From positions 19,355 to 83,354 of the forward strand of contig CAJUNN010000007.1 of NCBI GenBank assembly GCA_910587955.1: a stretch of DNA of 64,000 nucleotides. Reading direction: 5' to 3'. The notes under the pieces are model-generated. The model saw nothing but the letters and a program-made list of their open reading frames with translations. It had not been told where the DNA came from and ran no database searches. Every line of letters starts with the position of its first letter. The first letter of the stretch is position 1. The stretch is from an uncultured Lachnospiraceae bacterium. Its GTDB lineage: Bacteria > Bacillota > Clostridia > Lachnospirales > Lachnospiraceae. A program made the position numbers and the translations under genes. Shown here in pieces: positions 20,201 to 35,200 of this stretch.

Positions 20201-23200
20201 TATGATAGTTCCCTATCGGAGTCCAATAACTGCAGTTCGTATGGGGACAACCCCGGCCGTACATATAGTGGATCCGGTTCTCCGCTCCCACGGAGAAGGG
20301 ATTTTGATCCTTTAACTGCCCAGCCGTGCCGGAAGCATCATCGGTGAAGAACTTAAAGCCGGGAACCCTGCTGGCCGCAAAGGTCCGTATCTGCTGCCAG
20401 CGCTCCAAAAGCCGGGTATCCTTCGTCCCGTTTTTCAGATCATGCTCCGGAGATGCCACTGCCATCACCCGTACCTGTGCATTGAGATACTGGTTTGCAT
20501 CCAGCTTGGGAGACTCCAGCACCTTCATCATATCTTCGTAATTCTCAGGATTGATGCTGTAATGGGTGGGCACAATCCGGACCATATACCGGTTCAGATC
20601 CGGCAGATATTCAATCTGCACCCCGTACTTATCCTTGTGGATACGGCTGTCCGCCACATCCCCGTTGGGATTCTTGGAAGCGTCCAGGGAACTGACATTG
20701 CGCACCAGAAGTTCATAATCCAAGGCCGTATTGGGCTGATCCGTCTTCCCGTTCCCCGCATCCGTCCAGTCTGTGTTACTTACAACATCCACACCCTTTT
20801 TAGGGTAAGCTTCGCCATCCTCTGTCAGGGGCACAATGCCCTCCGGCAGAAGCGCAGACATGGCAGGCAGGGGATAGGAGGCCCCGCCCGCCCTTCCGCC
20901 ACCCATCTGGTAGACGGAATAGCTGACCAGTTTGCTCCGGTCATTCAGCCACTGATAGTGAATCGTCTTGTTTTTCAGCTGTTCCTGCGGTCCCAGAGGC
21001 GCCGACGGAAGGTTGCCGATTACAATCTGGTTCTCTGCAAAGAGACTCAGCTCAAAAGGTTCCTCCATCTGCTGGTAGAACTCGTCGTACTTGCTCTCCT
21101 TTGCTACTTCCTGTCCTGTCTTGGACCTGGGATCCGCAACTTCCGTCCAGTGGCGCAGCACCGGCTTGCTCACTTTGGCCTGGCTGCCGCTGCGGGCAAA
21201 GGTCCGGGCCATAGGATTCCCCTCCTTATCCAGGTAATCCAGGGGATCGTCATTCGGTATATTGTGGAGTATCCGAAGTTCTGTATCCGCCTCTCCCGGA
21301 CAGGAATCTCCTGCCGTAAAGAGGGAGCAGAACTGGTTCCGGCCCTTGTGGTAGGGGGTACCCGGTGCAAAGAAGCGCGGATTGCCGTAATAGCGATCCC
21401 ACCAGCTGCTGCCGTTCTTATCCGGGCGGTGCCGGATTCCTCCGGAGAGCATACCGCTCTCCAGATGGAAGGGATGCTTCGTATTCTCCACTCCATAGCC
21501 GTTGGAACCGTTATAATGCACCAGATCCCCGGCCAGATTGGTCCTGTCATAGATCTGATAGTAGCCCTCATCCGGCTGCATCAACGTGTCGCCCAGATCA
21601 TTCTCTTCATAATTGGTCTTATCATCATAAGGCGCAGCATAAACCGTATCTACATAGCGCTCGCTCTCCGGCTGGTTGTAGACCACCGCCTGGAGATCCA
21701 CCCGGATCTGGTAGGGACTGGTCTTTCCTGCACTGCCTCTCCAGCCATGGAGCGGCGATTTCACCGTGATCTCCACCACCCAGGGCTGCATCTGCTGATC
21801 ATCGCTGTAGACTTCCTTCCATCCCTGGTAGTAAGTCTCATAGAGAATGGGATCCGCCGCCGCCTGGGCCGCCCGGTGATCGTAATCTGCGGGCGCGTCG
21901 AAGGGCGTCTGCACCACCCGGGCCTCCAAAAGCTCCGGATCGACGGCGCTTCCCACAGACGTTTCGCTTCCCTGCTGCATATACCAGGCTTTCAGTTCTA
22001 CCTCCCGATCCCCCTCCGGGTTCTCAAGGAGCTTGGGCATCACCCCGTAAGGCAGCACGTAGATAAAGCGCACGCCGTCCAAGGCCCAGTCGCCGTAGTT
22101 AATCGCCAGCAGCCGTGCCGTATATTCCTCACCGTACTGGAGGAGGGAGACGCTGGGGCTCCACACCTCGTCCGAATCGATTCTCTCATCTGTGGGATCC
22201 TGAGTCCCGTCAATGGCCGTAAGGGCCTCATCCTCCGTGACAAACTGGGAGGTTGCAAACAGCCAGGCTTTCTGAAGGTGGAGGCTGGATTCCGTCCAGA
22301 GAAGATTCTCTTTCTGATTCTCTCCATCCTCCGTACCGGGCGTACCGTCCACCGCACCGCTGTCCGCACTTAAGCGGAACGGTTCAAAGCCAAGGTCAAA
22401 GGGACTGCTCGCGCCGCCTGCAGCACCGGCCGTAAAGGTTCTGGCCCGCATGAGATACCGGTACCAATCCCGCATGGTTCCGGTGTCCGTAAATCCTTTG
22501 GGCTGAAGCTCAGCCACTTCATCCGGCCTGTTGTTTACTACGGTGCTGTCGGCCTTCACCTGGATGGTCTGCCTCCTGGCCTGGTTGTAGATATCCAGAT
22601 CCCAGAAGTTTCCGTTGGCTCCGTAATCCCCCAGGTTATCATTGCCTCCATTGACGCCGTAGCCATTGGCCACACCAGGCATAGTCACCGTAGAACCTGA
22701 CAGGAACTCGCTGCGCTTTTGCTTGGTGTCATCCCGGTACAGCTTCGGCTGCCCCGTCACCGGGCTAATCACCGGATCCAGCCGGTTGGCCCCGTGCTCG
22801 TCCTGGGTCCAGATGTAAGATCTCCGCACTCCTGTCCGGGACCCGGTAAAGGCCGCGTCGTGGAGCAGCAGATCCATATCCATCATCCGGGCGCTCATAT
22901 CGGCCGTTACCGGATACAGGTTATTCTGCCCTATATATTCGCCTTTTCCGCGGGAAGTAAACAGATACTCCCCAGGCCTTGAGAGGTAAATATTCCGGCC
23001 GCTGCCCGTATAGGTAGCCATGGGCAGTCCGCTCTTGTGGGCCGTCACCGGATAGACGATCTCCAGCTCATCCCCGGGTTTCAAGGCGCAGGTTCCGTCG
23101 GCCGACTTAAAGGTATAGGTATAGATATAATACTCCGCATCCTCCGCCGTACCGGCACTGTCCATGGGAGACTTGCGCCCATTGGTGTAATAGTTGACAA

Positions 23201-26200
23201 TATTGCTCCCGCTGCCCGTATGGCTTTGAAGCTTCGTATGAATGCCGTCCATTTCTGCCTTGTCAAAGGACTGCATACCTCCGATATCCTTTGCCGTCAC
23301 CTTGTAAACCGTCACCTTAGGCAGATCGTAGCCCTCTGCCGGATCGTCTGCCCGAAGTTCCCGCTCTACCAGGTTTCCGTTCTCATCCAGGCGTTTCCAG
23401 ATAATGGTCACGTCATCCGGGAAGTCAATCTCCGTGGGCGCATCCGTCACGGCCCCCATGCCCCCTGCAGGCAACATAGAGGAAGGCACATCCACATACT
23501 GAACAGGCACCTTATCAATAAGGGAAGGCTGATACACTTCACCCGTTCCCAGCACATCCGCCGCCGTACAGTTGGCAAGTCCGTCCTTCTTCTGAGCAGA
23601 AGTGCGTTTTCCGCCCGGATCCGTCATGCTCTTATTGACCTTATTTTCGATACGCACCCGGTTCCAGAGCTTCTGCTCCGGCCGGTAGCCCACCAGGCCT
23701 CCGGCCTCCCTGCCGGCATTCACCGCCTCATCTTTGGAGGCGTACTGATCTGTGAGAAGCTGGATGTTGGGCAGTCTTCTGCGGATCTGATACCAGAGAT
23801 CGTTGTTCTCCGCCGAAAACTTCACGGAATTCCGCTCGATCTCACTGTTCTCGTTGGGGTTATCCGGATCCGGAGTCACCGCCGGATCTGCCGGATCCGC
23901 GGGCTTGGGAATCCGGCCTGCCTCATAGGCAGCCTGAAGTTCATCCGCCGTCATTCCCTGGTATTGCTCCGTAGCCTCCCCCGGCTCCAGGTTCGTATAG
24001 TTATCGCCTGCAGACATGTCAAGCACCCATTCCTGCCGCAAGCCTACATTGTAATTGTAGAAATAAGCATCGGCTCCTGCAGAACCCTGGGTATAGGCCA
24101 GAGCCCCGATTCCGTAAAGCACGAAATTGGGCAGATAGAGGGTGCCGTTGCTCGAGGCATCCCGGTCGCTTAAATAACCGTACTCCACCCGCAGCCGGAC
24201 TACCTGGCGGGGTTCCACCGCCACCTTCTGTCCGTCCTCCAGATAATAGCCGTCGGGGTACTGCTGCTTCTCGCTGTTCCCCGGATAGTAGACCAGACGG
24301 TAGCCGTCCTTCTTATCCCGGACAGCAAAGGGGTGATCCGGATCGTAGGGCACATCTGCCCAGCCGTCCTTCAATGTTCCGTCGGCTTTCAGGTCTCCCC
24401 GTAGCTGCACGTAAAGAGTGGCCGGCACATCCTCCACCGCATCCGGGTCCGCCGCATAAGTTCCGTCGGAGCTCTTCTGGTTGTAAAGCATCTCCTCCCT
24501 GGAGGGCATCCGGTTCAGATAGAAGCCCTGCATGGAGAGCTGATCCACGCCTGCTGGGGGCACGTTGCCCGCTGCGATAAAGTCTATGGTCAGGGTCATG
24601 GCGCTGATAAAACGGTCCTGGCTGTTGGCGATAACGCCCTTGCCGCCTGCCGTTCCCACCGGATTCCCCACCGTGATCCGGGCTTCCTCCCCGTCCACGT
24701 TGTGGATCATCTCCATGGCAATCTCGGGAGCCTCGCTGCCGAAATAGTAATCCATCTGGCTGGAAGTAACCCGGGCCGTAGTTCCCTCGTGTCCTCCCTG
24801 ATCCGTAAGGAAGTTCTTATCATTGGTATTATAAAGTCTCTGGTAAACCACGCTGGCGCTCTGAATGGTCTCCTGCTTGGCAAACGGAGAGCCGAAGGGC
24901 GCCGTTCCGGGACCGGATAAAGCGTCCCCGTTGTAATTAGACTCCGGCGCAGCATTTTCTGCCCTTACACTGGTGAAATAGAAGGGATCGTAGCCGTGGG
25001 CTCTGTCCCAGGAACCGTACTGCACCGTGCTGGGCCCGATATCATAATTCTTTAAGTTGCTTAAACTTGTAATGGGCTTTCCGTCTTTATCCTCGGGAAG
25101 CTCTACTTCCAGCTCCACCAAGATTACAAAGCCCCGGTTGATGGGCACGCTTCCCTCCATCTCCCACACAATGCTGCGCACGACCTCATCGTTTCGGTAA
25201 TCTTCCGTTTCCTGGGCGGCGCCTCTTTGGAACATGCTGAATAAACCGACGCTCCTGGCCAGCTTCCCGAATATGGTGGGAGGCTCGAACTCCATGCCGG
25301 AATAAATGTCCGCCAGCTCTGTATCATGGGGCACTGCCATATACTTGCCGCTGGTGGGACTCTTATGGTTGGGATCGTAGGCCGTAATGTCCCCGAAATC
25401 AAAACCGTACCCGTTGCCCGGATCTTTCTCTATGGCCACCGGCCCTTCTATCTGATTGCCGTCCGCATCCAGGATATAATCCCCCGTCTCCGGATCGATC
25501 TTCGGCAGTTCGCCCAGATCAAAGCCTGCGGGCATATAGTACCAGCGGGCGATCCGGGTTCCCTTTGGTGCGTCGAAACGCACGGCCGGGTGATACCAGG
25601 TGGTCACGCCCATCTCCTGTCCGTTGCCGTCATGGGTCAGATCTTTTGTATTCACTGCCGTCACATAGTAGTCAATCCGATCTCCCGGAAGCAGCTTGGC
25701 AATATCCACCGGACGGGCATTGTTCCGGTTCTGGTTGCTGTCCGAAGAGCTGTAGTCATTGCCGTTCCCGTAGTTTAGGGCCTCGGGGCGGTTGGTGTTG
25801 CCCGGATCCCCATTCGGATCCGGATCGTTGCTTCCCGCCGCATTCCGGTAGGGCAGACGGTTGACTGCCACATTGATTTTGGCTGCCCGGTTGCGGAAGC
25901 GGAACATCTTATAGTTTACATACTCGCTGCAGCGCTGCATATTGCCGCTGTTCGGGTTCATATCCTGAATGGCATTCACGCCCGCCGCATTGCTGTGTAC
26001 AAAGAGCCAGTCGCAGACCCGCTTATTCAGCTCCAGAGGATCCGTATCCACCGTGGGCTTGCTGTCGATATTCCAGCTGTCCCAGCCCGGTGTCCCCGGC
26101 TTGGCATACGCTTCTTCCGTATAATGACGGTCGGCAAACACACCCTCAAAGAGCAGATCCGCGGGATCGATATCGTACTGATAGCGTCCCGCAGACGCAC

Positions 26201-29200
26201 CCTTCTCTCCCGTAAGGGTTGCATCCTTGGTGGTGTTTGGCTCAAAGTAGCGCTCCCGGTTCTTTACATAGTTATTCATCCAGGGAATCCGAACCTCAAG
26301 ATCGTACTCAAAAGCCATGGTATTGAGCTGCAGATAGTAATCCGTGCCCTCCCCGTCTTTCTTTACCGGCTTCAGGGTATGTGTCCCCTCGCCGTCCGTG
26401 TAAGATACGCCGTCCAGGTACATTTTCTCTAAGTCAATGCAGTAGTACCGGGCCTGATCCGGATTCGTAATCTCCTGCCGGTCCGCGTCCGCCAGGGTCA
26501 CGTATTTGTTCCTGCCGTCTGCCGGAAGTCCGCTGCTTCGGATCATATCGTCCAGTACATAGGCTTTCAGATCGAAAACCTCGCAGTCCGCCGGAATCTG
26601 GGGTACAGACAGATTTGCCGTATCCACCCTGGTGTTGCGCTGATCCGCTTTGGTGGCCGTGTGCAGAAGGAACTTGCTGACCACGAATTTATTCACCCCG
26701 TCTATGCGCTTGTCCGGTGTATCCGTGGCCTCGGTGCCTTCGTCCACGCCGTCCATGTAGCCTACATTTCCCTGGCCCGTATTTCTGCTCTCGTTGATAA
26801 ATTCCACCGGAATCCAGATCTTCTCCATACGGAAGCCGTTGGGGGACAGGTTCCGGTACTGCACATCTTTATAGTAAGTCCCGCCCGTATCCAGCGGATA
26901 GGTGGGGTTGTTCCCTCCGTTGCTCTCATCGATCCTGCGCTGGGTCTGGTTGGTGGCCCACATCCGCCAGGTGGTCTTCTGGGGCGTAATATTGTCCGCC
27001 TCGTAATCATAGATATCGTTCAGAGGCGTCGGTTTCTCCCGGGTGCCGGAAGCCGGATCCCTGCCCGAGGAGGGATCCTCCAGGGTCTGGACCTGCACCT
27101 TCAGGTCGGGCTGTACCCGCTTGGCGTAAAGGTAGCTCTGGTAATGGCTGTAATAACCGCCCACGGACTCCTCATAGCCGCTGAAAGGCCCGAACTTCTG
27201 ATTGGAACTCATTTCCAGCTGATACCCGTTGTTCTTATCCTTGGCCGGATCCAATGTTGTATCCGCCTCTGCCGCAGAGAAAATATAATTCCAGTCGCCG
27301 TTGGTTACGTGATTGACCCTGGGCTTGATTTGAGCATTGTTCATAATGGTTTCCGAACGCTTAAACCAGTCATAGTCCGCGTTGTGGCTGCTCTGCCCGC
27401 AGTAATCCCTGCCCCACTCGGAATGATTCTCATGATACACATCGTCGATAATATCGCAGACATTTCCGAAGAGATAGAAGTCCGGCTTGGTATTGCCGCT
27501 CTGGTTCTCCTTGGGAGCCACTCCGTCGTACTCGTCGGTCTGATCCCCGTGGCCCGGCAGGTTCCACACCTGGAACTCCACCTTGGAGGGATACTCATTC
27601 TTTCCGAGGGTAATAATGTTTTCTCCCGCCAGATCCTTCATAACCGCTTCCAGGCGGTCCCCGTCGATCTCATCCCCGGAAGCCTTGCCGTCGATATGTT
27701 CGTCCGTGTCCTCATAGCGGAACAGCACCTTGCCCAGATAGGTCTGGTTGGCCTTGGCTCCGTAAAGCTGATCCCGCTGGATGTAGATCACCCGATCCCC
27801 GGAAGGAGCCTTCTCGGCCTTCACATCCCCGGTGTCCGGATCCGTCTTGTGGGCGGAAAGAGTCACCTTCACATAGGCCACATTGTCCGCAATGGAGGAA
27901 TCCGCCTCCACATAGCGGCTGAAGAAGCCCTTGTACCAGCCGTCCGTCCGGGAAATCTCCGGCAGGGTGTCCTCCATGGTGACGCTGTCCACATGGGTGA
28001 AGAGGCCGTACCACTCGTTATAGAGATGGGATTCATCATAATGTAAATACCACTCCTCATGCTTCGGATGTTTCTCCGTCACATAGGAACGGTTCTGGTT
28101 CAGGCCCAGGCCGTAGGACCGCAGGCCGCCGTAATCCGGCAGGCCGCCGCTCATTTCCCGGGTCAGATCCCAGGTAATATTGCCGTTGGGCGCGCTAAAG
28201 GCCATATTATCCGCCGTGCTTCCCAACCCTTTGGCCAGGGAGATGGAAGGCCTGCGGATCCGGATTCGCGCCGTATCGTAGAGGTGGCCTGAATGCCAAG
28301 ACGCCCAATGCCTTTGAGTGTAGCAATAGCATCCATAATGATGGCTGTAAATCCATTCATACCAGTGATAGTAGTCCAGATAGGACCAGGAGCTGCGCCT
28401 TTGATTAGCATTTGCCCCATCCTGATAGCGTAGTCTTGTCACCTGGTTCTTCTTGTCCACCGGATTATTACCCACGCTGGCTTCCACATCATTATGGAAA
28501 AGGGTTCCCAGCTCCAGCCGTGTAGTCACAGAAGCCTGGGCATCCTGGGAATCCCCGCTGGTCTTGGTAAGAGCCCGGCCGGCAATCTCGATGGAATGAC
28601 GGGTCTCCTGAAGGCGGGAGGTCATGGTGGGATGAATGGTATCATCCTCGTTGGCACGCTGGCAGGGCCAGGTCTCAAAACCGTTGCTCTCGTAAGTATC
28701 CCAGTACCAGCTTCCCTCGTCCGCCGCAATAATTTGGAAAAGGTTGTTCCCTGCGTTAGGCTTGGCCGGATCCTGGTTCACATTCATGGTTATCACTACA
28801 GACCTAATGTTTCCTTTGTACACGGCCGCAGCCGGGGAGCGGTAATAGGGATGGCCCTCATTGGCCTTATCCAGCACATCGAAGGGATCGTACCCGGCAA
28901 TGGCCTCTGTGGCATACCGGCTTGCGGGATTATCCAGATCCAAAAGGTTAATCCGCCACCAGTCCGCTACTCCATCACCATTCGCATCCTCACCATAGAT
29001 GTTGTCCGCCCCGATGGTGTAGGATCTGCCGCCGTTCACCGTGGTTCCCCTGGCATTCCCTTGCCAGTCACCCACCGGAATGTCATAGGAACCGCCGTCC
29101 GCCAGGTTCACCTGGATATTGGTCACAAAGGGCTTTAGGGCAGGACGCAGCTTGATGTAGTAGGCGTCAAAATTATCGGCAGGCAGATCGATGGTCATAC

Positions 29201-32200
29201 GCACCGTAGCCGCCGCATTGTAGTCCTGGAGAATGGTCTCGTTGGAGTACAAATTCTCTCCGGAAGGATACATAGCCGCCGAGTGATACTGGCGGAAGTC
29301 CACCGTAAAGCCTGTGAGAGCCTTATTTCCCACATCCAGAACCTGGTTGTCCAAATACTGGTCATTGTGCCAATGATTGCTGTAGGGCTTATAAATAGGC
29401 GGATTTCCCCCCGTCGTAGCTGTATTGTCCCGGGTCACAGCCTCTCCCAGGGTCTCATCCGTAAACCTCCGGTCGTTGGCTCCTCCATTCCCGGTATTGC
29501 TGTTATTTATCTGTTCATCCCAGCGCTGTGTATCTTCCTTGAATACGGCGCTGATGGTGGTGTCGAAGTAGAGTTTGGGAGTCTTTACGTAAGAGCAGTC
29601 CCACTCGGAGCGCTGGTGCTTCTCCGTGGCAACATCTTTAAAGTTGTTGCCCTTTTTGTCATCCTGCCCGCCTGTAAGTTTGTCGTTGGTATCCGCCACC
29701 TGCTGATCCGTATGGCCGTACAGGTAGGCGCAGAAGACGCCCTGGTTCAGGGTATAGGTGGTATCCCCGTTGTGGATATGGGAGTTGTTGGAGGTTCCCA
29801 CCGGCTCCTCGTCGTTGATTCCCACAAAGAGGATGGACTGGGTGTGGGACTGGGTCTGGCTTTCCAGAGGACGGCCCACAGCCGTGTTGGGAGCCGTGCG
29901 CCCTGCCAGGAAGTCGGAGCCCCAGACTTCGATCTTGCCGATATTGGGCATCCCTCCCTCATCCACAATGAGATCTCTTGGGATCACCAGATCTCCTTCA
30001 TTTATCGTATATACGCCATCCGCCAGACCATAGTACTCCCCTCCGACGGCTTTGGCCAAAGTTTTTGTGGCGCCGTCAGGCAGAGTAATTGTATAGATAG
30101 ATCCTGCATAGATATCCGCCGGCAGCTCCCGGGTCTTAGTCCCCGGATTGTGGGCCTCATAGGGATTTCCGCTTGCAGGGGCAAAGGGGGTATCCCCGGG
30201 CTTCTGCCGGGGGCCTGTGCGCTCGATGACAATCTGCCTTGCAGGATCCCCTTTGTCCGTCAGGACAATCTTATCAATGACTGCCTGCTCCAAGAGCTCC
30301 TTTCGGATGATCACATCCATGGTATGGAAACCCCGGTAGTCCCCCTGGGCATCTGCCGCAATCTCCGGCGTCATGGTAAAGTAGAAATTCTCCATCCGGG
30401 AAATACTGTCGTTAAAGAGCGCCCAGGCGGAAACATACTCTCTGGCATAGGGGATCACCGTCCAGCGGGTGTTGCCGTCCGTGGCCGCCCGGTCCGTGGC
30501 CGCAGATTCGATCTTCCGGTTGTAGTAGACAATTTCCGCACTGTGAACAGGCCTCGGCTCACGCACCTGGAAGGCGGCGTGTGCCCATGCCTCTTTGTAA
30601 TCGCTGGGAGTGATCTTCTGATCCATGCCGGCCACATAGTCCAGGAAGCTGGCATCCGCCAAAAGGGAGTTGCCGGCCACGGGAACCTGTGTAGTTACGG
30701 GTGTGGTTCCGCTGGTTCCCGCCTCCGTGTAATAGCTATCCGGGTTCTGGATATTGGCCGCGTTGTTCCGGCCCTGGTTGGTATTTTCGTCCCCGTAGCG
30801 GGTGGCATTGCCGTACAGGCGCACTTCGCCTGTATCGTTCCCTCTCTTCTCCGGATCGAAACGGCTGAAAACGATCTCCACGGTTCCCGGGTATTTGACG
30901 CATTTTTTACTTCCTGCCGGTTCGCTTGGGTCATACCATGCAGTGTAAGGAACCCGCACGCTGTGATCCGCCGCAGTCTTTCTGGCCTCCAGGAAGGCCT
31001 GGAGCTCCGCGTCCCTTATCACATAGGTCAAAGGATCTCCGTTTTTATCCGTAAGGAAGGCATCTAGGATGCGGATTTCCGCCACATCCGCCATACCCTG
31101 ATCCGGTATCGGAGTTACATCAATGCCATCCGGCTTTTGATCGTAAACATTTCCGTTCTTATCCATATAGCCCGTAGGCGTCACGCCGTCCCCTACCAGA
31201 AGCTTATCCAGGTAAATTTCCGTAACCTGGAAGCCTCTGCGCTTCTCCTCCTGCTCCGCCGTAGTGGGGGCGTCGTCATACATAGGCAGGCGCACCGACA
31301 GCACGGGCCTGGACATGCCGCTCTCGGAGTCGTTGCCCAGCTTCATGGAGTAGTAGAGACCGTCCTTATCCTCGTAAGAAAGAGGCAGATTGGCGGCAGA
31401 ACCCACCTTCACTCCGCCTTTCTCCTGATCCGCAGTCATGGAGAGTGTGGGGTTGGAGGGACTGAGCTGGAGCTGAGCCCAGCTGGAAGCCGTTCTCTCA
31501 TATAGTTTCGCCGTCACATCATCCTGTTCGTAAATCTCCTTCAAGGAGCTCTCTGCCTTGAGATAACGGCTCATAACATAATTTTCGTCATAGTAATAGG
31601 TCTGAGGCGTTCCGTACAGACGCATGGCGTTGGCCAGGTTTACGGCCGCCTGATCCGCCCCGCCCTCATACCGGGAGCCGTACTTGCCCAGCTCCAGATT
31701 CACATGCTCGGGATAAGCCATGGGGAAATCATCCTGGTTCCAGACTCCGTAGGGAATGGTAAGGACTCCCCCGGCGTCTCCTGCCCCCGGCACGTAATAG
31801 TCATTTAAATTGATAGAGACTTTCTTAATTTCCGTGTTTCCCTGGGTATATACAGCCTCGTATCTGGGGAAGGCATCGGAAGGACTGGCATATACGGGAT
31901 TTCCGTCCCCGTCCTTCACACGGCGGATTGTCAGCCGCTTCTTCTCCGGCAGAGGAAGGGAGGTATCAAGCTTCCCGTCTGCATCCAGCTGCAGAGGCTG
32001 ATGCTCCACCAGGCAAAGCGCCTCCAGATCCACATGGCCATCCCGGGTAATCTTCTTGATGAGATCCGAACCCAGCACGATTCTGGACAGTTGGAAACCG
32101 CCCACGCTCTGGCTTCCGTCCTCCATGACCGGAAGATCGCACACCGGAAGGGTGGTATTCAGGAAGGTATTGTACTGGCGGCTCATGCCTGCGTTGGTCA

Positions 32201-35200
32201 GGGCAATCTGGTAGAACGCCTCCGCTCCGATGCTGGCCGGCCTGGTGGTCTTATCTCCGCCGTAGCCGCCGTTGCTGCCCGGCTGGACGGTAATTCCCGG
32301 CTGAGGCTTATAGGGCCGGAAAGAGCCCCCTGCCTGGACCGTGTGGCTGGTGGTCATGGAGAACTTATCATACTCCGCCGGAACCTTTCCCACAGCCGAT
32401 GCAGTAATCAAGTTTCCGTAATTGATGTTGTTGGGGGAGGTGGCGTCATCATCCGCATAGGTGGTGAGAATACCTTCCAGGCCGATAAAATTCTGCTTGT
32501 TATTGGAGTCGTCGCCCTCATAATTATCATAGGTAATGCGTATGGATTTCAGATACCAGTCCTTCATCTGTCCGTCTGCAGCCAGATCAATCTTTCCGCT
32601 TCCGGATATCAGAGATTTCAGATCGGCCGCAGTAAAGACACGGAATCTTCCTGCATTATAAAGATCGTCCTGGGCTTTCGTGGTATCATAATCGGAGCTG
32701 TACAAGGTCATGGTACAGCCCGTTCCATATTCCAGCAGATCGGGATCCAGGGTAACCGCCGTAACCTGGAAACCTTTCTTCTCTTTCCGAAGAGGCAGAT
32801 CGATATCAAACACCGGCTTAATCAGGTCGGAATAGCTGTGGGCCTGATAGCTCTTATTTCCGAAGTAAACCCGGTAGCTGTGAAGTGTCCGGTCATAATC
32901 CTCCAAATCCCAGAGATTTCCTACCGGAACATTAAGAATCGTGTTGGTCTGGCTACCTGCCAGATTGGGCGCACTGGCCTGGCCGGATGCCCCATTCGGC
33001 GTCCCGCCCAGCGCCTCGTCCTCAAAACGGGCCTGTACATACACGTAGGGATTCGGCCGCACCACATGGATAACCGTTTCATCCTGATTTGTATAATATT
33101 CCGGAAAATAGCTGTTGTTGGTACCGAAGTTCCAGTACTGGGGACGGTAAAACCGGGAAAGGGCTTTCCACTGGTTATTATCGCTGTAAGTAGTAGTAAT
33201 TCCCTTCACCATCACGTGAACGGCATTGTTTACATGGGCCGAGTTTTTCGGAACATCCTCAAAGCGCACCCGGATATAGCGGATATCTCCCATATCCGGC
33301 AGGCCCTTCTGGATGCGCAGGTTCTCAATATCATCCCTGGTCACCACCAGATCTCCCGTAGCACCGTCTATAAAAGAGGCAATCTCCGGTTTGGTCAAAA
33401 GGAGGCTTCCGCTTGCCGCATTTCCGTTGTAGGCCAGGTTTCCCGGATAGGAAGTCCCCACAAACTCCAGACGGAATACACCCTTGATTTTATCCAGCTC
33501 TGTCTTGGGAATCCGAAGCTCCCGGAACAGAAAACCTTTCCGCTCCTCCTTCCCATTTATCGTCACGCGGCTGATAGGCAGCTCTATATGGAGAATGCTG
33601 TCCCGCACGCCTTTTGCCGCATCATTCACACCTGCATAGAAGTGATACTGTTTCTCAAATTTGTTGTGGGGAACGTAAATCTCCTGTGCAGGTCCCTGGT
33701 CCACACCCATGGGCCTGCGCTCCCCGTCTACGGTCTGATCCGCCACATAAGTGGAGAGACTTTCCATCCAGGGAGAAATGGAATCCTCGGAACTGATCAC
33801 ACGCCTGTCGTAATCTTCCCCAAAAGGAATCCCCGGGGTTCTCGAAGAAGGCATGCCATTCACCCAACTGGTTCCTTCCCCATTGTCCACATGGGCATGG
33901 TTTCCTGCGCCCCGGTTGCCTCCGTTGTGAACGGTGTAGGCATGCTCCGGATCGTAGAGGCTGCTGCCCCAGGCAGTGTTGTCATGGTAGTTGGTTCTGC
34001 TGAATTTCCGCTCTTCTTCCGTATACAGGCGCACGTTTACAGGGTGATCCCCGCCGAAGGTCGTGGAACCCTTCAGTCTGGCCTGCAAGGGCTGAGACGC
34101 TCCCGCAGTCCCTTCCAGCTTTGCATAGATAACCTTTATCTCCGTCACTGCGCCGAAGCCCTGGTTTTTCCAGAAATCTCCCTCAAGCAGCATGTCGCTT
34201 CCGCTCATGGACACCGGGGAAGAGGTTCCGTACAGCTCATCCCGGGCCAGTGTCACGGTAAGGGGCGCTCCGGCCGGATCAAAACCTGTAATTGTAATCT
34301 CGTCTACGCCGCCGGTAAGGGCATGGGCAGCGGCAGCTGCGGGAATACGGAAGGATTCCACCAGGAAGCCCTCCGGCCGGTTATCCACATCCATATTGAT
34401 GCGGGCCGGAATCCGGAATTCCAGCACCGCCCGGATCATAGCGGAGATCCGCTCTGTCCCGTAAAAGTTGCTGAAAGAAGCCGTCACTTCCAAGGGATCT
34501 CCCGCATAGAACACATCCCGCCAGACTTGTTTCTTTTTTCTGGAACCGGTGGGCCACACCGGATAGATGGGAGACCGGGTATTCTCCGTCCAGTTGGGCG
34601 CCGACGAACCTGCAAAACGCTGTACCTTCTCCAGGGTAATGGAGGGATTGGTATCCACATAAAGGGCGTTGACTTCGTAATCCAGCTCCTCTTTTTTCTT
34701 AAGCCCTTCTGCTGCTCCTACCAGAGGCGGAGTGGAAGCCTCGAAATTGCCCTGGAAGATCAGATCCTGTTCATAAGTGGTTCCGTGGCCGAATACCCGC
34801 AGGTGGAAGAGCTTCTCGGGAACCGTACCTATGACAGTTCCATTTATGTCCGTCTCGTCATGCGCCGGGAGCATCTGGGCATCCACGTCCTTTATGTGGA
34901 CCCGTATGGCTCCCAGAAGATGCCCGTCCCACAAAGACCCGGGCAGGGTAAGCTGCAAGGTGGCAGGATCGATATAGGCGGCCAGCTCTGCTTCTGTAAG
35001 AGTGCGGATAAGAGCCCCTTTGTTTTCCTGATCGGGATCCGCCGCACTGGCTTCAAAAAACTCAATTTCCGTGAGAACGCCCCAGTTATTGTTAGCATTC
35101 ACCTTGTCCAGCATATGGGAGAGATCCATGCGGAACTCCTGGGCGATAAAGCCCGTACCTTCCACGTCCGGATCCCCCTGGTCCATGCCGTTCACCGGCA

